64,000 bases of DNA from Oscillatoriales cyanobacterium USR001 (GCA_001698425.1 MBRE01000078.1:56336-120335), one strand, 5' to 3'; positions 1 to 8,877 are shown, counted from the stretch's first letter. The notes: generated by a model not told the origin, from the letters alone. Numbers and translations: made by a program.

Positions 1-451
1 TCACTTTTTGGGCGATCGGATCGACAATCCAATACTCCGCAATTCCCCGCGCTGCATACTCCGATCGCTTATAACGATAATCCCGATTTTCCTGATTTGG
101 ACTAACCACTTCGATCGCTAACAAAGGCGGCGGCATATCCATCAAAATCAGCGATCGTGTAGCCCCTTGCATTACCGTTGCTAACTCCTCAGAAAACACC
201 ACCAAATCAGGAACACGCACCCCCACCATACGGCTATGGACAGCAATTTCTGTTTTCATTCTTAACCGATAATATGGAATACCTAATTTCAGAAAATAGG
301 CAACTAAAAACATCGCTATCCGACAATTTAGCTCGCTTTCAGAAGGCATAGGAATTAATTCTCCATTCTCTAATTCATATAAATTATCCGTCCCATCGTT
401 AAAGTGAAGAAATTCCTCAAAAGTCATTTTTTTAGCAGTTGCAACTATCAT
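1..451 (-). CDS. Uma2 family (DUF820) putative nuclease, C-terminus cut by window edge
   Basis: About 150 residues can be read from an ATG at 449-451, preceded by a good AGGAG site; the gene runs off the window start. The translation has the Uma2 pattern: an early LYELENGELIPMPSES-like segment, PDLVVFSEE, then AIEVVSP and the conserved RDYRYKRSEYAARGI followed by EYWIVDP. Uma2 proteins have a PD-(D/E)xK nuclease fold and are greatly expanded in cyanobacteria, usually as single genes of unknown target. The Asp of VPDLVV and Glu of AIEVV fit the catalytic acid positions. It is divergent from minC and has no evident link with it. Family call is firm; cellular role is unknown. Confidence 0.85.
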   Translation of the reverse strand, partial: MIVATAKKMTFEEFLHFNDGTDNLYELENGELIPMPSESELNCRIAMFLVAYFLKLGIPYYRLRMKTEIAVHSRMVGVRVPDLVVFSEELATVMQGATRSLILMDMPPPLLAIEVVSPNQENRDYRYKRSEYAARGIAEYWIVDPIAQKV

Positions 452-530
452 TTTTTTCTCCTAGTATGGAAACAGTGCCATTAATCAGGTAAGATTCATA
501 GTTAACCTTAACTGCAATCAGACCAGTCCC

Positions 531-1322
531 ATGACGACTGAAACATCCCCTTCTATCTCTTTTACCCCCGATGTTCCCTCGCCCGAAGTTAATTTTAACC
601 TGCAAGTCCACCTGAAAAATGAAAATGGGCGCTTGTTGCTGTTGCTACCCCCAGAAACTTCCAGCGAGTTGGCAACTGTAACGGCAACAACTTGGACTGA
701 AATGTGGCAAGAGTTAAAAGTGAGACTAAATGCAGGAGAACGCTTTTGGCAATCTAATGCAGAAGTCGATCTGATAGCTAAGGATAGGTTATTGGATGTT
801 CGTCAACTGCAAGCGATCGCAGATGCCTTGAGCGAAGTCGATCTCCAACTTAAACGAGTTTACACCAACCGCCGCCAAACCGCCCTCGCCGCCGCCACAG
901 TTGGTTACTCCGTCGAACAGCAATCCTCCGTTACCTCCCTTCATAAAACCACCCCAGAAAAAGCTTCCTCCAGCGCCGAGCCCCTATATTTGCAAATGAC
1001 AATTCGTTCCGGCGTAGAAATTCGGCATCCCGGTACTGTGATAATTTTAGGAGATATCAATCCCGGTGGTTCAGTAGTCGCTCAAGGCGATATCCTAGTT
1101 TGGGGCCGTTTGCGCGGAGTCGTTCATGCTGGAGCCAGCGGCAATACTAAAAGTGTGATTATGACTTTACAAATGGAACCCATGTTAATTCGGATTGCTG
1201 AATACGTTGCCAGAGGACCTGAGAATCAACCAACTCAATTTTACCCAGAAGTCGCCTATGTGACTCCCCAAGGCATTCGGATTAGCAGAACAATTGATTT
1301 TGATAAATCTCAATTAATTTAA
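531..1322 (+). CDS. minC: Septum site-determining protein MinC
   Basis: MinC is the FtsZ antagonist that MinD recruits to the membrane to block division away from midcell. The 263-residue product has an N-terminal FtsZ-inhibiting region (about 20-110), a variable linker, and the C-terminal beta-helix domain from about residue 152, with TIRSGVEI followed by glycine-rich turns (ILGDINPGGSV, GDILVWGRLRGVVHAG) typical of MinC and its MinD contact surface. It is followed on the same strand by minD and minE, the usual cyanobacterial order. The ATG at 531 lacks an obvious Shine-Dalgarno. The 212-bp gap to minD is almost entirely heptamer repeats. Confidence 0.95.
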   Translation: MTTETSPSISFTPDVPSPEVNFNLQVHLKNENGRLLLLLPPETSSELATVTATTWTEMWQELKVRLNAGERFWQSNAEVDLIAKDRLLDVRQLQAIADALSEVDLQLKRVYTNRRQTALAAATVGYSVEQQSSVTSLHKTTPEKASSSAEPLYLQMTIRSGVEIRHPGTVIILGDINPGGSVVAQGDILVWGRLRGVVHAGASGNTKSVIMTLQMEPMLIRIAEYVARGPENQPTQFYPEVAYVTPQGIRISRTIDFDKSQLI

Positions 1323-1434
1323 TGAAGGAAGAAGGAAGAAGGAAGAAGGAAGAAGGAAGAAGGAAGAAGGAAGAAGGAAGAGGGAAGAGGGAAGAAGGAA
1401 GAAGGAAGAGGGAAGGAAGAAGGAAGGAAGAAGG
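1323..1434 (+). repeat. STRR heptamer tract (GGAAGAA)n
   Basis: About 110 bp of imperfect tandem GGAAGAA / GGAAGAG heptamers start directly after the minC stop codon. This is the short tandemly repeated repetitive (STRR) type known from filamentous cyanobacteria. The same heptamer, mostly as its complement, recurs near 8.8, 10.8, 15.5 and 50.1 kb. Confidence 0.9.
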
Positions 1435-1440
1435 AATTCG

Positions 1441-1515
1441 CAGTTGACAGTTGACAGTTGACAGTTAACAATTAACAGTTAACAGTTAACAGTTAACAGT
1501 TAACAGTTAACCAAT
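1441..1515 (+). repeat. STRR heptamer tract (CAGTTAA)n / (CAGTTGA)n
   Basis: A second heptamer family, CAGTTGA drifting into CAGTTAA, adjoins the GGAAGAA tract and ends about 20 bp before the minD start codon. A shorter tract of the same family lies between rimP and nusA near 9345-9385. Confidence 0.88.
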
Positions 1516-1534
1516 AACCAATCACCAATTAATT

Positions 1535-2341
1535 ATGACCCGTATTATTGTTGTTACATCAGGGAAAGGCGGAGTTGGAAAAACTACCTCCACAGCAAAT
1601 CTCGGTATGTCCTTGGCGAAACTTGGTCGCTCCGTTGCCGTAATTGACGCTGATTTTGGCTTGAGAAATTTAGACTTACTTCTAGGTTTAGAAAATCGCA
1701 TAGTTTATACAGCAGTAGAAGTAATTTCTGGGGAGTGTAGATTAGAACAAGCATTAGTTAAAGATAAACGACAACCCCGTTTAGTATTACTGCCGGCCGC
1801 TCAAAATCGGATGAAAGATGCTGTGAATGCCGAACAAATGAAACAGGTAGTTGGAATGTTGGCAGAAAAATATGACTATATTATCATAGATTCACCAGCG
1901 GGAATTGAACAGGGATTTCAAAATGCGATCGCCGCCGCCAAAGAAGGCATAATCGTCACCACCCCCGAAATCGCCGCCGTCCGCGATGCCGATCGAGTAA
2001 TCGGCTTACTAGAAGCTCATAACGTCAAACGCATTAACCTAATAGTTAACCGCATTAGACCAGCAATGGTGCAAGCTAATGATATGATGTCAGTACAGGA
2101 CGTGCGAGAAATTTTAGCAATTCCTCTATTGGGCGTTGTCCCAGATGACGAACGAGTAATAGTTTCAACAAACCGAGGCGAACCTTTAGTTCTGTCAGAA
2201 ACTCCATCTCTAGCTGGAACCGCCTACGAAAATATTGCCCGTCGTTTGGAAGGCGAAAAAGTAGAATTTCTGGATCTTAATCCCCCACAGGAAAACTTTT
2301 TTACTCGCATTCGCAGGCTATTAACCTCTAAAATTATGTAA
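1535..2341 (+). CDS. minD: Septum site-determining ATPase MinD
   Basis: MinD is the membrane-associated ParA/SIMIBI ATPase that carries MinC and is released by MinE. The deviant Walker A motif GKGGVGKTT is at residues 10-18 with the signature Lys, followed by DADFGLRNLDLLLG (Walker A') and YIIIDSPAGIE (Walker B region). The C-terminus FFTRIRRLLTSKI looks like the amphipathic membrane-targeting helix. Length of 268 is normal. It lies between minC and minE on the same strand. The start ATG follows directly on a CAGTTAA/CCAATTA-rich leader with no clear Shine-Dalgarno. Confidence 0.97.
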   Translation: MTRIIVVTSGKGGVGKTTSTANLGMSLAKLGRSVAVIDADFGLRNLDLLLGLENRIVYTAVEVISGECRLEQALVKDKRQPRLVLLPAAQNRMKDAVNAEQMKQVVGMLAEKYDYIIIDSPAGIEQGFQNAIAAAKEGIIVTTPEIAAVRDADRVIGLLEAHNVKRINLIVNRIRPAMVQANDMMSVQDVREILAIPLLGVVPDDERVIVSTNRGEPLVLSETPSLAGTAYENIARRLEGEKVEFLDLNPPQENFFTRIRRLLTSKIM

Positions 2342-2440
2342 GTAGGCGGTAAAAGTTGGCAATCCACGCTGATGTCGGCAGACTGCCAGTTAAACGATTT
2401 GTCCAATTTTTTTGATTCAGCAGCTACCCCCGTAAGTCCT

Positions 2441-2713
2441 ATGATCCACTCACTTCTCGATCGACTTTTTCCCCGCCCAACCGAAAACAGCCGCGACGAG
2501 GTAAAACGCCGCCTCAAACTCGTTTTAGCCCACGATCGCTCCGATCTGAGTCCAGAAATGGTTGAGTCAATGCGTAAAGAAATTCTGGAAGTTGTATCTC
2601 GTTACGTGGAACTCGAAACCGATGGTACAGAATTTTCCTTAGAAAGCGATCGACGGGCAACAGCCCTAATCGCTAATTTACCCATTCGCCGTGTCAAATC
2701 AGAAACTACTTAA
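2441..2713 (+). CDS. minE: Cell division topological specificity factor MinE
   Basis: MinE stimulates MinD ATPase and drives the Min gradients or oscillation. I place the start at the ATG at 2441, giving 90 residues beginning [11 protein letters not shown], the amphipathic membrane/MinD-binding segment; upstream in-frame codons add a non-conserved extension. Recognisable MinE features are [18 protein letters not shown] (the MinD-stimulating contact region) and the topological domain with [11 protein letters not shown]. It lies 99 bp downstream of minD and completes minCDE. Confidence 0.93.
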   Translation: MIHSLLDRLFPRPTENSRDEVKRRLKLVLAHDRSDLSPEMVESMRKEILEVVSRYVELETDGTEFSLESDRRATALIANLPIRRVKSETT

Positions 2714-2821
2714 AATCAGATTTAGTAGATTGCATTTAGAAGAACAATCTATTATTAAGATATTAGGACTTACACAACTTTTGTGAGTTTTCGAGTAAGT
2801 CCCGCCCCTACTGGAGCTACC

Positions 2822-3943
2822 ATGTTAGCCGAGCTAATCTCTTCCAGACGCATTCTCAAAGCCCAACTGATTGAATTTTTAGGACTCCCTGACAATTCCA
2901 AGGACAAAAAAGAGAACCTAGTCAGCGCGATTTTATCTATTTTAGAAGTAGATACCGCCGAACAAGTAAGATTTTGGGAAACATTCAAACGGGAACTAGC
3001 CGTTGAACCGATCGAATTAGAAGAAATACTGCGATGTTCTAAAACTGAACGCAAACGCTGGATTAAAGAAGGAAAATTGCCGATTTTAGAATATCGCATT
3101 TTTCGGAAATCCGGCATGGATTTAGAATATCCCGTTCACGATCGAAGATTTATCCTGGGAATTACTCAAGCGGAGATTCAACAATGGCGCGAAGAACACA
3201 CATCTCGCACCAAAACTAATCGACAAACAGGAGCCCAAACAGCCTCCGAAAGTCGCAAAGAACATCAGCAATCCAGGGAAGCATTTGGTTCAGCTTGGGA
3301 AAAAATTATTACCGAATGGCAAGAAAAAGGCTCTGCGGAAATTGCTGCGGTTCTACAATTAGCCTATTGGACAGTTTGGGCTTCTCGTTGGGCAAAGGAA
3401 AATCAGATTAAAAGTTTGAGAGCGATTAAATATAATGAAGAATACGATCGGCGGCGAGAGCAATGGTATGAGCGGAAAAATCAAGCAATTGAATTATTAG
3501 CTCAGGTTTCCTATGGAATGCTATCATTTTATCGCCCTGTTGATGCCGATAAGTTGTATCTGAAACTTTGCGATCGTCACTACGAAATGATGAAGGAGGG
3601 ATATTATTGGGACAAATGGGAATTTTATCATCAAAATCGCAAATTAATTAATAAATGTCGGGAATGTGTTTATACGGAAACCAGAGATTATTATTCTCTT
3701 TATTATCTGGAAATTAAAACCGAACTATTTCCAGATTTTACATTTTCTTACCATACCCCGTATCCGATCGGTAAAAAGTTTTTACCTCATCCAGAAACAT
3801 TACCTCATGTAGATCATGTGGAGCAAGATGGTATTTTTCGGTTTGGCCGACCGATGTTAGAACAGGAGAAAATAATTCACAGGGAAAAAGATGTGGTGGT
3901 GAAGTTTGAGCAGGCTTTGGCCGAGGTGAAAAAGTTTTTATAA
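2822..3943 (+). CDS. Hypothetical protein, SAP-like N-terminus
   Basis: I do not recognise this protein as a named family. Starting at ATG 2822 (GGAG about 8 bp upstream) it is 373 residues. The first about 45 residues (LKAQLIEFLGLPDNSKDKKE) resemble a SAP-type helix-extension-helix DNA-binding motif. A lysine/arginine-rich segment (CSKTERKRWIKEGKLP) and a helical, charged middle with many Trp and Tyr follow (YNEEYDRRREQWYERK). It also has a Cys pair in NKCRECVY. It ends 53 bp before the PLD nuclease gene on the same strand, so it could be cotranscribed with that restriction-type locus; this is inference. Confidence 0.6.
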   Translation: MLAELISSRRILKAQLIEFLGLPDNSKDKKENLVSAILSILEVDTAEQVRFWETFKRELAVEPIELEEILRCSKTERKRWIKEGKLPILEYRIFRKSGMDLEYPVHDRRFILGITQAEIQQWREEHTSRTKTNRQTGAQTASESRKEHQQSREAFGSAWEKIITEWQEKGSAEIAAVLQLAYWTVWASRWAKENQIKSLRAIKYNEEYDRRREQWYERKNQAIELLAQVSYGMLSFYRPVDADKLYLKLCDRHYEMMKEGYYWDKWEFYHQNRKLINKCRECVYTETRDYYSLYYLEIKTELFPDFTFSYHTPYPIGKKFLPHPETLPHVDHVEQDGIFRFGRPMLEQEKIIHREKDVVVKFEQALAEVKKFL

Positions 3944-3996
3944 TCTAACGAGCCACCAAACTTATCTGCTACACCTAATGAAAGGAGTGACTATTC

Positions 3997-5214
3997 ATGC
4001 TTAATTTTGTTCATCAACCAGAAAGTACAGTACGTCTTGGTGATTACTTAAGAACTCACCTTCAGGAGAGTAAATGGACTAATTTTAGATCGGCAATTGC
4101 TTTTGTGAAACAATCAGGTGTTAAGCATATTTGTCAACCCTTAACAGAGTTTTCATACAATGGCTCTGTTAAAATTTCTGTTGGTATAGATCATGGTGGC
4201 ACATCAATGGAGGGTCTGCGTACATTATTTGAGAGCATTGAGAATAGAGGTGAAATTTGGATTTATCACAATGAAAATTTTTCCACATTTCATCCTAAAA
4301 TTTATCTATTTAAAAATGATAATCAAGCAGATGTTTTAATTGGTTCAAGTAATCTCACTGAGGGAGGACTATTTACAAATTATGAGGCATCTTTCTCAGT
4401 GTCACTTGACCTAAATGTTAAAGTCGATCGAAATCTTTTACTGCAAATTGAGCATACTCTCGATCTATGGTCAAATAATATTCAAGGGACGGCTCGACTG
4501 TTGACATCAGATTTGCTTAATCAGTTAGTTATTAGTGGCTATGTACCAACTGAGGCGCAAGCAAGAACAAATCAAGAAACTCAAGAAAGGCGTAGAAGTT
4601 CCCAACAAGGTTCTAATTTGATCGCAATGCCGCCTCTATTTCCTCGTGTTCAAGTTCCAAGAGCACCTGTAGTTTCAACAGAAATTTTTGATGAATCTGA
4701 GGATTTTAGTCCTGAAGAGATTGAAATTGAAATTCCTGAACCAGTACCCCCACAAGTCGGTAATTATAGAGGCTTTGTTATGACCCTACAAAAAACTGAT
4801 GTGGGTCGCGGACAAACAACCCCAGGAAAAGCCGCGAGATCGCCTGAAATTTTTATTCCTCTTTCAGCGCGAGATTACGATCCTGAATTCTGGGGTTGGA
4901 CTAATGATTTTATCGAAGATCCAAACAAGCCCGGAAAATGGGATAGACAAGGCGTAAGAATGCGAGTTGGAATAAGCACTGTAGATGTAAATATGATGAC
5001 TTGGCCAGATAAATCTGATTTTAGACTTCGGAGTGAAGTACTCCGTAGTGCCGGAAATATTGGCGATATTTTGAAAATTGAACGCACTGATGGACAAGGT
5101 GGCTTTGCATATTATGTCGAAATTATTCCTCAAGGTACTTCACAGTATGGTCAATTTCTAGGAGTGTGTGTTAATCCGGTTCGTAACTCAATAAAAAGAT
5201 GGGGATATTACTAA
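3997..5214 (+). CDS. PLD-family restriction endonuclease, NgoFVII/BfiI-like
   Basis: The 405-residue protein carries a phospholipase-D-type nuclease signature once: H99-x-K101, then GSSN with N119, and E130. That single-copy arrangement and spacing (H, +2 K, +20 N, +31 E) match what I recall for BfiI, a metal-independent type IIS enzyme that acts as a dimer. Residues about 250-405 form a second domain (YRGFVMTLQKTD to ISTVDVN to a C-terminal VNPVRNSIKRWGYY) that fits the B3-like DNA-recognition domain of the NgoFVII group. The start has a strong Shine-Dalgarno (AAAGGAG). It converges on the methyltransferase gene with overlapping stop codons, supporting a restriction-modification pair. The recognition sequence cannot be read from sequence. 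Confidence 0.82.
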   Translation: MLNFVHQPESTVRLGDYLRTHLQESKWTNFRSAIAFVKQSGVKHICQPLTEFSYNGSVKISVGIDHGGTSMEGLRTLFESIENRGEIWIYHNENFSTFHPKIYLFKNDNQADVLIGSSNLTEGGLFTNYEASFSVSLDLNVKVDRNLLLQIEHTLDLWSNNIQGTARLLTSDLLNQLVISGYVPTEAQARTNQETQERRRSSQQGSNLIAMPPLFPRVQVPRAPVVSTEIFDESEDFSPEEIEIEIPEPVPPQVGNYRGFVMTLQKTDVGRGQTTPGKAARSPEIFIPLSARDYDPEFWGWTNDFIEDPNKPGKWDRQGVRMRVGISTVDVNMMTWPDKSDFRLRSEVLRSAGNIGDILKIERTDGQGGFAYYVEIIPQGTSQYGQFLGVCVNPVRNSIKRWGYY

Positions 5215-8096
5215 AATGGAGAACGAAATGATAAAATCATCTCAGAAGCAACTGCATTTTTTCTTGAAATATCACGAGAAATTAACATCTCCATTGACAG
5301 GTGTTCTCCTGGTATTAAACCAACTGAAACAGCGATATCTACTAACAAATTTGCTGTTTCAATTTCTACTCGTTCACCTCCGGCAATAGTATGATTATTG
5401 CCAACTACTATATAGGCAAATCCTCCTGGTTTGAGTATTTGCAAAATACCATTCATTACCTCTCGCATATCAAAAAAGTATTTTGCCAGTAAAGCCGCTA
5501 GATTTCGACGGCGGAAACCGACTTCTGCGTTTGAGTTTAAATTTTCGATTTTCTCAATTAACTCGATGACAGGTTGAGGAAGAATTATTTTATTGTCCTG
5601 AAAATACTGCCAATAAGATTGACGTTTACTTTTGCTTACTTCACGATTGCCAATCATTTTTTCATCCCGTTTTCGGTGTTCAGACCTAGACATTAATCCT
5701 AAATAGTATAAACTCAAACGGTCTGTATCTAAGTAAGGAAGTGCTGTAGCGTATGGTGGGGATGTAATCACAACATCTACTAAACCGCACCAATTGTGCC
5801 AAGCTGTATTCATCTCACGAGCATCACCAGTTTGAATATTAAAAGTTCCCAAACTAAAGTTTTGATTTAAGGAAAGGAAAGATACTATATTCTTAACGGA
5901 ACGCTCTAACTCGGTTAAAAAGTTTTCAATAGGGTGAATATGGGTTGTATCAGTTATTTCTTTGTGAACGCGCAAATCATCTTTTTTTTGCCAGGAAACT
6001 TGTCTAATAATATTACTTAGGGAAAGGCGCATCAAATCTTGGAATGATTGACAGTCAACAGAGTTAATCAAACTGGCAATTCGATCAAGTTCAAATAAGA
6101 TATTAGGAGAAAACCAGTTATGAAGATATTTTTGATCGGCTAGTAATAACTGATCAAAATAAGACAATTTGCTTGATATACTCCCTAAATCTAGGTCTAG
6201 TAACTTTCTTTCAATATTGTAATAGTTGTCAATAATGAGTTGAGGTTCTAGTGACAATAAACCACACTTAGTTTTACCAATTAAAACTGATAGAGGATTA
6301 AGATCAAGTGCGATCGCGTGACATCCTGCTAAAATAGCTTCTGCTACTGTAGTACCACTACCACTCATCGGATCGGCTACAATTCCTTGCTCTGGAACTT
6401 TGGCAATATTGATTAAAGCGCGTACCAGTTGGGGGAAAAATTTACCGCGATATTCGTGAATCCCATGTGTACCATAGCGAAGACAGCGCCGATTAGGTAT
6501 AGATATTTCCTGACTTGTAGAAATAGTATTTACAATTTTTTCTAGTGGGTCATTTTTTCTGGCAATATTAACTGTAGCCTCCCTAATCACTTGAGTACAA
6601 ATATAACTTTTATCTTCGCAAATTACATTTTCCCAGTAAGACAATTTTTGAGCAATTATCTCAGCAGGCAGATAAGAAATAACCTCAAAATCAAGAGGCT
6701 CTATATGTAAAGTTGGTAATGAATAGGGTTGATTATCAGTGAGCGCCTTGAGTTCTGCTAGTGCTAGTTGCCGCTCAAATGGTTGAATATAAGGTTTGAT
6801 ATGACACTTTAATACATATTCTTTTGGTTTAGGGTTCATTGGATAATTAATACTAGGAAAACTTTGCTCTATGCTTATGTAGGCATTTCCTTTATTACTT
6901 TTTTTTTGTAAGATGACAATTTGTTCATCTTTGATTTTTCCTATAGCTGGGTTAAACGCTTTTTTCGTATCCTGCATACGCCTCTCAAAACGCTTAATTT
7001 CTTGAAAATTATGTTGATTAGCTATATCAGCAATTAAATCATCATTACTAACTTTTTCCCCCTTAATTATAGAATCTCCAACGACAAAACAGGCATATCT
7101 ATCATTACGCAAATGTTCTCGCAACCACTCAAATATACTTGACAGTTCTCGCCGAAATGTATCTACTGTTGCGGCCTTAGAACTTTTACTGCTATATTTG
7201 CGATGGCTCCCAATTTCTTGACCCTTAAATTTAGCCTGATCCATTTGTAACCATAACATTCGAGTCCTGTGGTAAAGATGATAGCTATAAGCATTTGGGT
7301 ATGGTGGAGAACAAACAAGTAAATCTATATTACCAATATCTGGTTTTGTTAGCAGATCTATATTATGAACTTCACACTTTAATTGGGGATGAACTAGCCT
7401 AGTCAATTCTGAAACTGCGTGAATTGAATCTGTTAATGCACGAGAGAATCGTTTTAAAGTTTCTCCGGGCACCAGTTTCTTTTTTCGACGAACATAGCGA
7501 GTATCAGAATCTTGTTTGGAAACAGCAACAACTATCGAAGAAAATGCAGCTAAGGCAACTTTACGGCTAGTTTCTGTTGGAAGTTCCTGACACCAAGAAA
7601 GAGCTTCTGCCAATTCTTCAACGACAAATGATTCAAACCAAAAGCAAATAGCTTCGTCCTGTGGACGATAGGCATTAGAAATAAATGATTCTGAATGGAA
7701 TAGAGAGGAATTATTTTGGATAGAAATTGCGTTGGCTAGATTTTCTGCGCGTTTGACAATAAAATTAAGCAATCCCTCATCTTGTTCATTAAAGCGAGTT
7801 GTTTTAGCTTCGCTAATTAGACAAGCAATTGGATTAGCATCAATTCCTATAGTATTGCGGTTAAGTGTTAGAGCCTCCACCAGCGTTGTTCCACTGCCAC
7901 AGAATATATCTGCCACAGTCTCACCAGGATTGGAAAACTCTTTAATTAGAGCATTTGGTATCTGGGGAATGAATTTAGCAGGATAGGGATGGAGTCCGTG
8001 GGTAAGAAAATTAGTTTTGGCTTTAAAAAAATCCCAATCGACAACTGCTAGTTTTTCCCAATCAACATTTATCTTATAATTCATTATTGGTTTCAA
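5211..8096 (-). CDS. Fused two-domain DNA methyltransferase (R-M partner)
   Basis: The 961 residues hold two complete amino-methyltransferase modules. Module 1 has HGLHPYPAKFIPQ (motif X-like), DIFCGSGTT (SAM motif I, about residues 63-71) and CSPPY (motif IV, about 263). Module 2 repeats this with HGIHEYRGKFFPQ, DPMSGSGTT (about 575) and TSPPY (about 777). SPPY is typical of N4-cytosine and some N6-adenine enzymes; motif order is I before IV. Two modules would allow each strand of an asymmetric site to be modified, as needed beside a BfiI-like type IIS nuclease. A TTG start at 8096 is favoured because AGGAG lies 6-7 bp upstream; the next in-frame ATG is at 8084. Its stop overlaps the convergent nuclease stop. 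Confidence 0.88.
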   Translation of the reverse strand: MKPIMNYKINVDWEKLAVVDWDFFKAKTNFLTHGLHPYPAKFIPQIPNALIKEFSNPGETVADIFCGSGTTLVEALTLNRNTIGIDANPIACLISEAKTTRFNEQDEGLLNFIVKRAENLANAISIQNNSSLFHSESFISNAYRPQDEAICFWFESFVVEELAEALSWCQELPTETSRKVALAAFSSIVVAVSKQDSDTRYVRRKKKLVPGETLKRFSRALTDSIHAVSELTRLVHPQLKCEVHNIDLLTKPDIGNIDLLVCSPPYPNAYSYHLYHRTRMLWLQMDQAKFKGQEIGSHRKYSSKSSKAATVDTFRRELSSIFEWLREHLRNDRYACFVVGDSIIKGEKVSNDDLIADIANQHNFQEIKRFERRMQDTKKAFNPAIGKIKDEQIVILQKKSNKGNAYISIEQSFPSINYPMNPKPKEYVLKCHIKPYIQPFERQLALAELKALTDNQPYSLPTLHIEPLDFEVISYLPAEIIAQKLSYWENVICEDKSYICTQVIREATVNIARKNDPLEKIVNTISTSQEISIPNRRCLRYGTHGIHEYRGKFFPQLVRALINIAKVPEQGIVADPMSGSGTTVAEAILAGCHAIALDLNPLSVLIGKTKCGLLSLEPQLIIDNYYNIERKLLDLDLGSISSKLSYFDQLLLADQKYLHNWFSPNILFELDRIASLINSVDCQSFQDLMRLSLSNIIRQVSWQKKDDLRVHKEITDTTHIHPIENFLTELERSVKNIVSFLSLNQNFSLGTFNIQTGDAREMNTAWHNWCGLVDVVITSPPYATALPYLDTDRLSLYYLGLMSRSEHRKRDEKMIGNREVSKSKRQSYWQYFQDNKIILPQPVIELIEKIENLNSNAEVGFRRRNLAALLAKYFFDMREVMNGILQILKPGGFAYIVVGNNHTIAGGERVEIETANLLVDIAVSVGLIPGEHLSMEMLISRDISRKNAVASEMILSFRSPF

Positions 8097-8151
8097 ATAA
8101 ATCTCCTGCGTTCAGTTTATCAGATTGAAGGTGTTTTTTCAATAATAATTA

Positions 8152-8481
8152 TTAATGTAGAATATTGAAAACTTCTAATCCATTGCCTAATTTTTTAGCT
8201 TGAATCACCTGAAGGCTACCACCTGCATAAAGTGCAGGCTGCTGCGCTCCACTTATACCACCAGAATTTTGCTCACTCAGACCCACATCAAACCCTACCT
8301 CCGATAACAGATTAGTGAGATCAGTTTCGATTAACTGCCAAGCAGTTTCCGTTTCAAATAACCAGAAAAAAACTGCTATCCCTGGCCAAAATACTGGATT
8401 TGTAGGGCGGTGAAAATCTACCAAAGTGAAGATCCCCTCCGGCTTAAGCACGCGGTAAACTTCTTGGAGAATTTGCTGCAA
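8152..8481 (-). pseudogene. 5'-truncated class I SAM methyltransferase remnant
   Basis: About 109 codons encode the second half of a UbiE/Methyltransf_11-type enzyme: ILQEVYRVLKPEGIFTLVDFHRP (strand 4 to helix region) then hydrophobic and C-terminal segments. The SAM-binding GxGxG half is missing. Reading upstream in frame from the TTG at 8481 meets a TAG after about ten codons, and no methyltransferase sequence is seen further upstream. It lies next to the restriction-modification locus and is probably a relic left by rearrangement, though expression of a fragment cannot be excluded. Confidence 0.65.
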
Positions 8482-8593
8482 CTCGCTTAATTTTATTCCC
8501 TTCTTCCCCTAGTCCCTAGCTAACAAATACCTCCAAAGATCCCCAGAAGCGAGAAAGTGGCAGAGAGAGCAACGCTCCCATTACAATATAGAT

Positions 8594-8677
8594 ATGAGGC
8601 GAACCTTACTAAGTTCGCCCTCAAACTTCTTGGAAAACATCGTTTCACCTAGAAGTGGGTCTAGCCCACTTTTTTTG
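8594..8677 (+). ncRNA. Probable small RNA, Yfr2-like, with own terminator
   Basis: A compact transcription unit is visible: a TACAAT -10-like box at 8582-8587, then a stem-loop (GAGGCGAAC at 8596-8604 against GTTCGCCCTC at 8613-8622), a central single-stranded stretch with TTGGAAAACATCGTTTCACC (8630-8649), and a Rho-independent terminator. The layout (5' hairpin, a TTGGAAACA-like unpaired core, terminator) and roughly 80-nt size match my recollection of the cyanobacterial Yfr2 family. ACTTCT (8625-8630) can alternatively pair with AGAAGT (8652-8657), competing with the terminator. Family assignment is tentative; that a short RNA is made here is more certain. Confidence 0.5.
8653..8677 (+). 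terminator. Rho-independent terminator of the small RNA
   Basis: A 7-bp perfect stem AAGTGGG (8653-8659) / CCCACTT (8665-8671) closes a 5-nt loop and is followed by a run of T. It separates the small RNA from the rimP operon that starts 200 bp downstream. Confidence 0.8.
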
Positions 8678-8789
8678 TTGGAATTAGAGCGCAAAAAAAA
8701 ATGAAACCCTTATTATATAAGGATTTCAGCCTATGTCTCGAAACAAACAATCATTAAATCTAGCGAGAGACAAGGAGATAAAGCGGACA

Positions 8790-8868
8790 AGGAAGAGAGG
8801 GAAGAGGGAAATATCCTCTTCCTTCTTCCTTCTTCCCTCTTCCCTTTTCCCTCTTCCTTCATCTTCCC
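8790..8868 (+). repeat. STRR heptamer tract upstream of rimP
   Basis: Imperfect GGAAGAG heptamers switch to the complementary TTCTTCC/TTCCCTC form in the middle, so the tract is itself an inverted arrangement. It ends about 10 bp before the rimP ATG, leaving a pyrimidine-rich leader with no Shine-Dalgarno. Confidence 0.85.
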
Positions 8869-8877
8869 TAAACCGAT

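Noticed and set aside
1323..1515. CRISPR array
   Set aside because: Tandem heptamers without spacers; no regularly spaced repeat with unique spacers or cas gene anywhere in the window.
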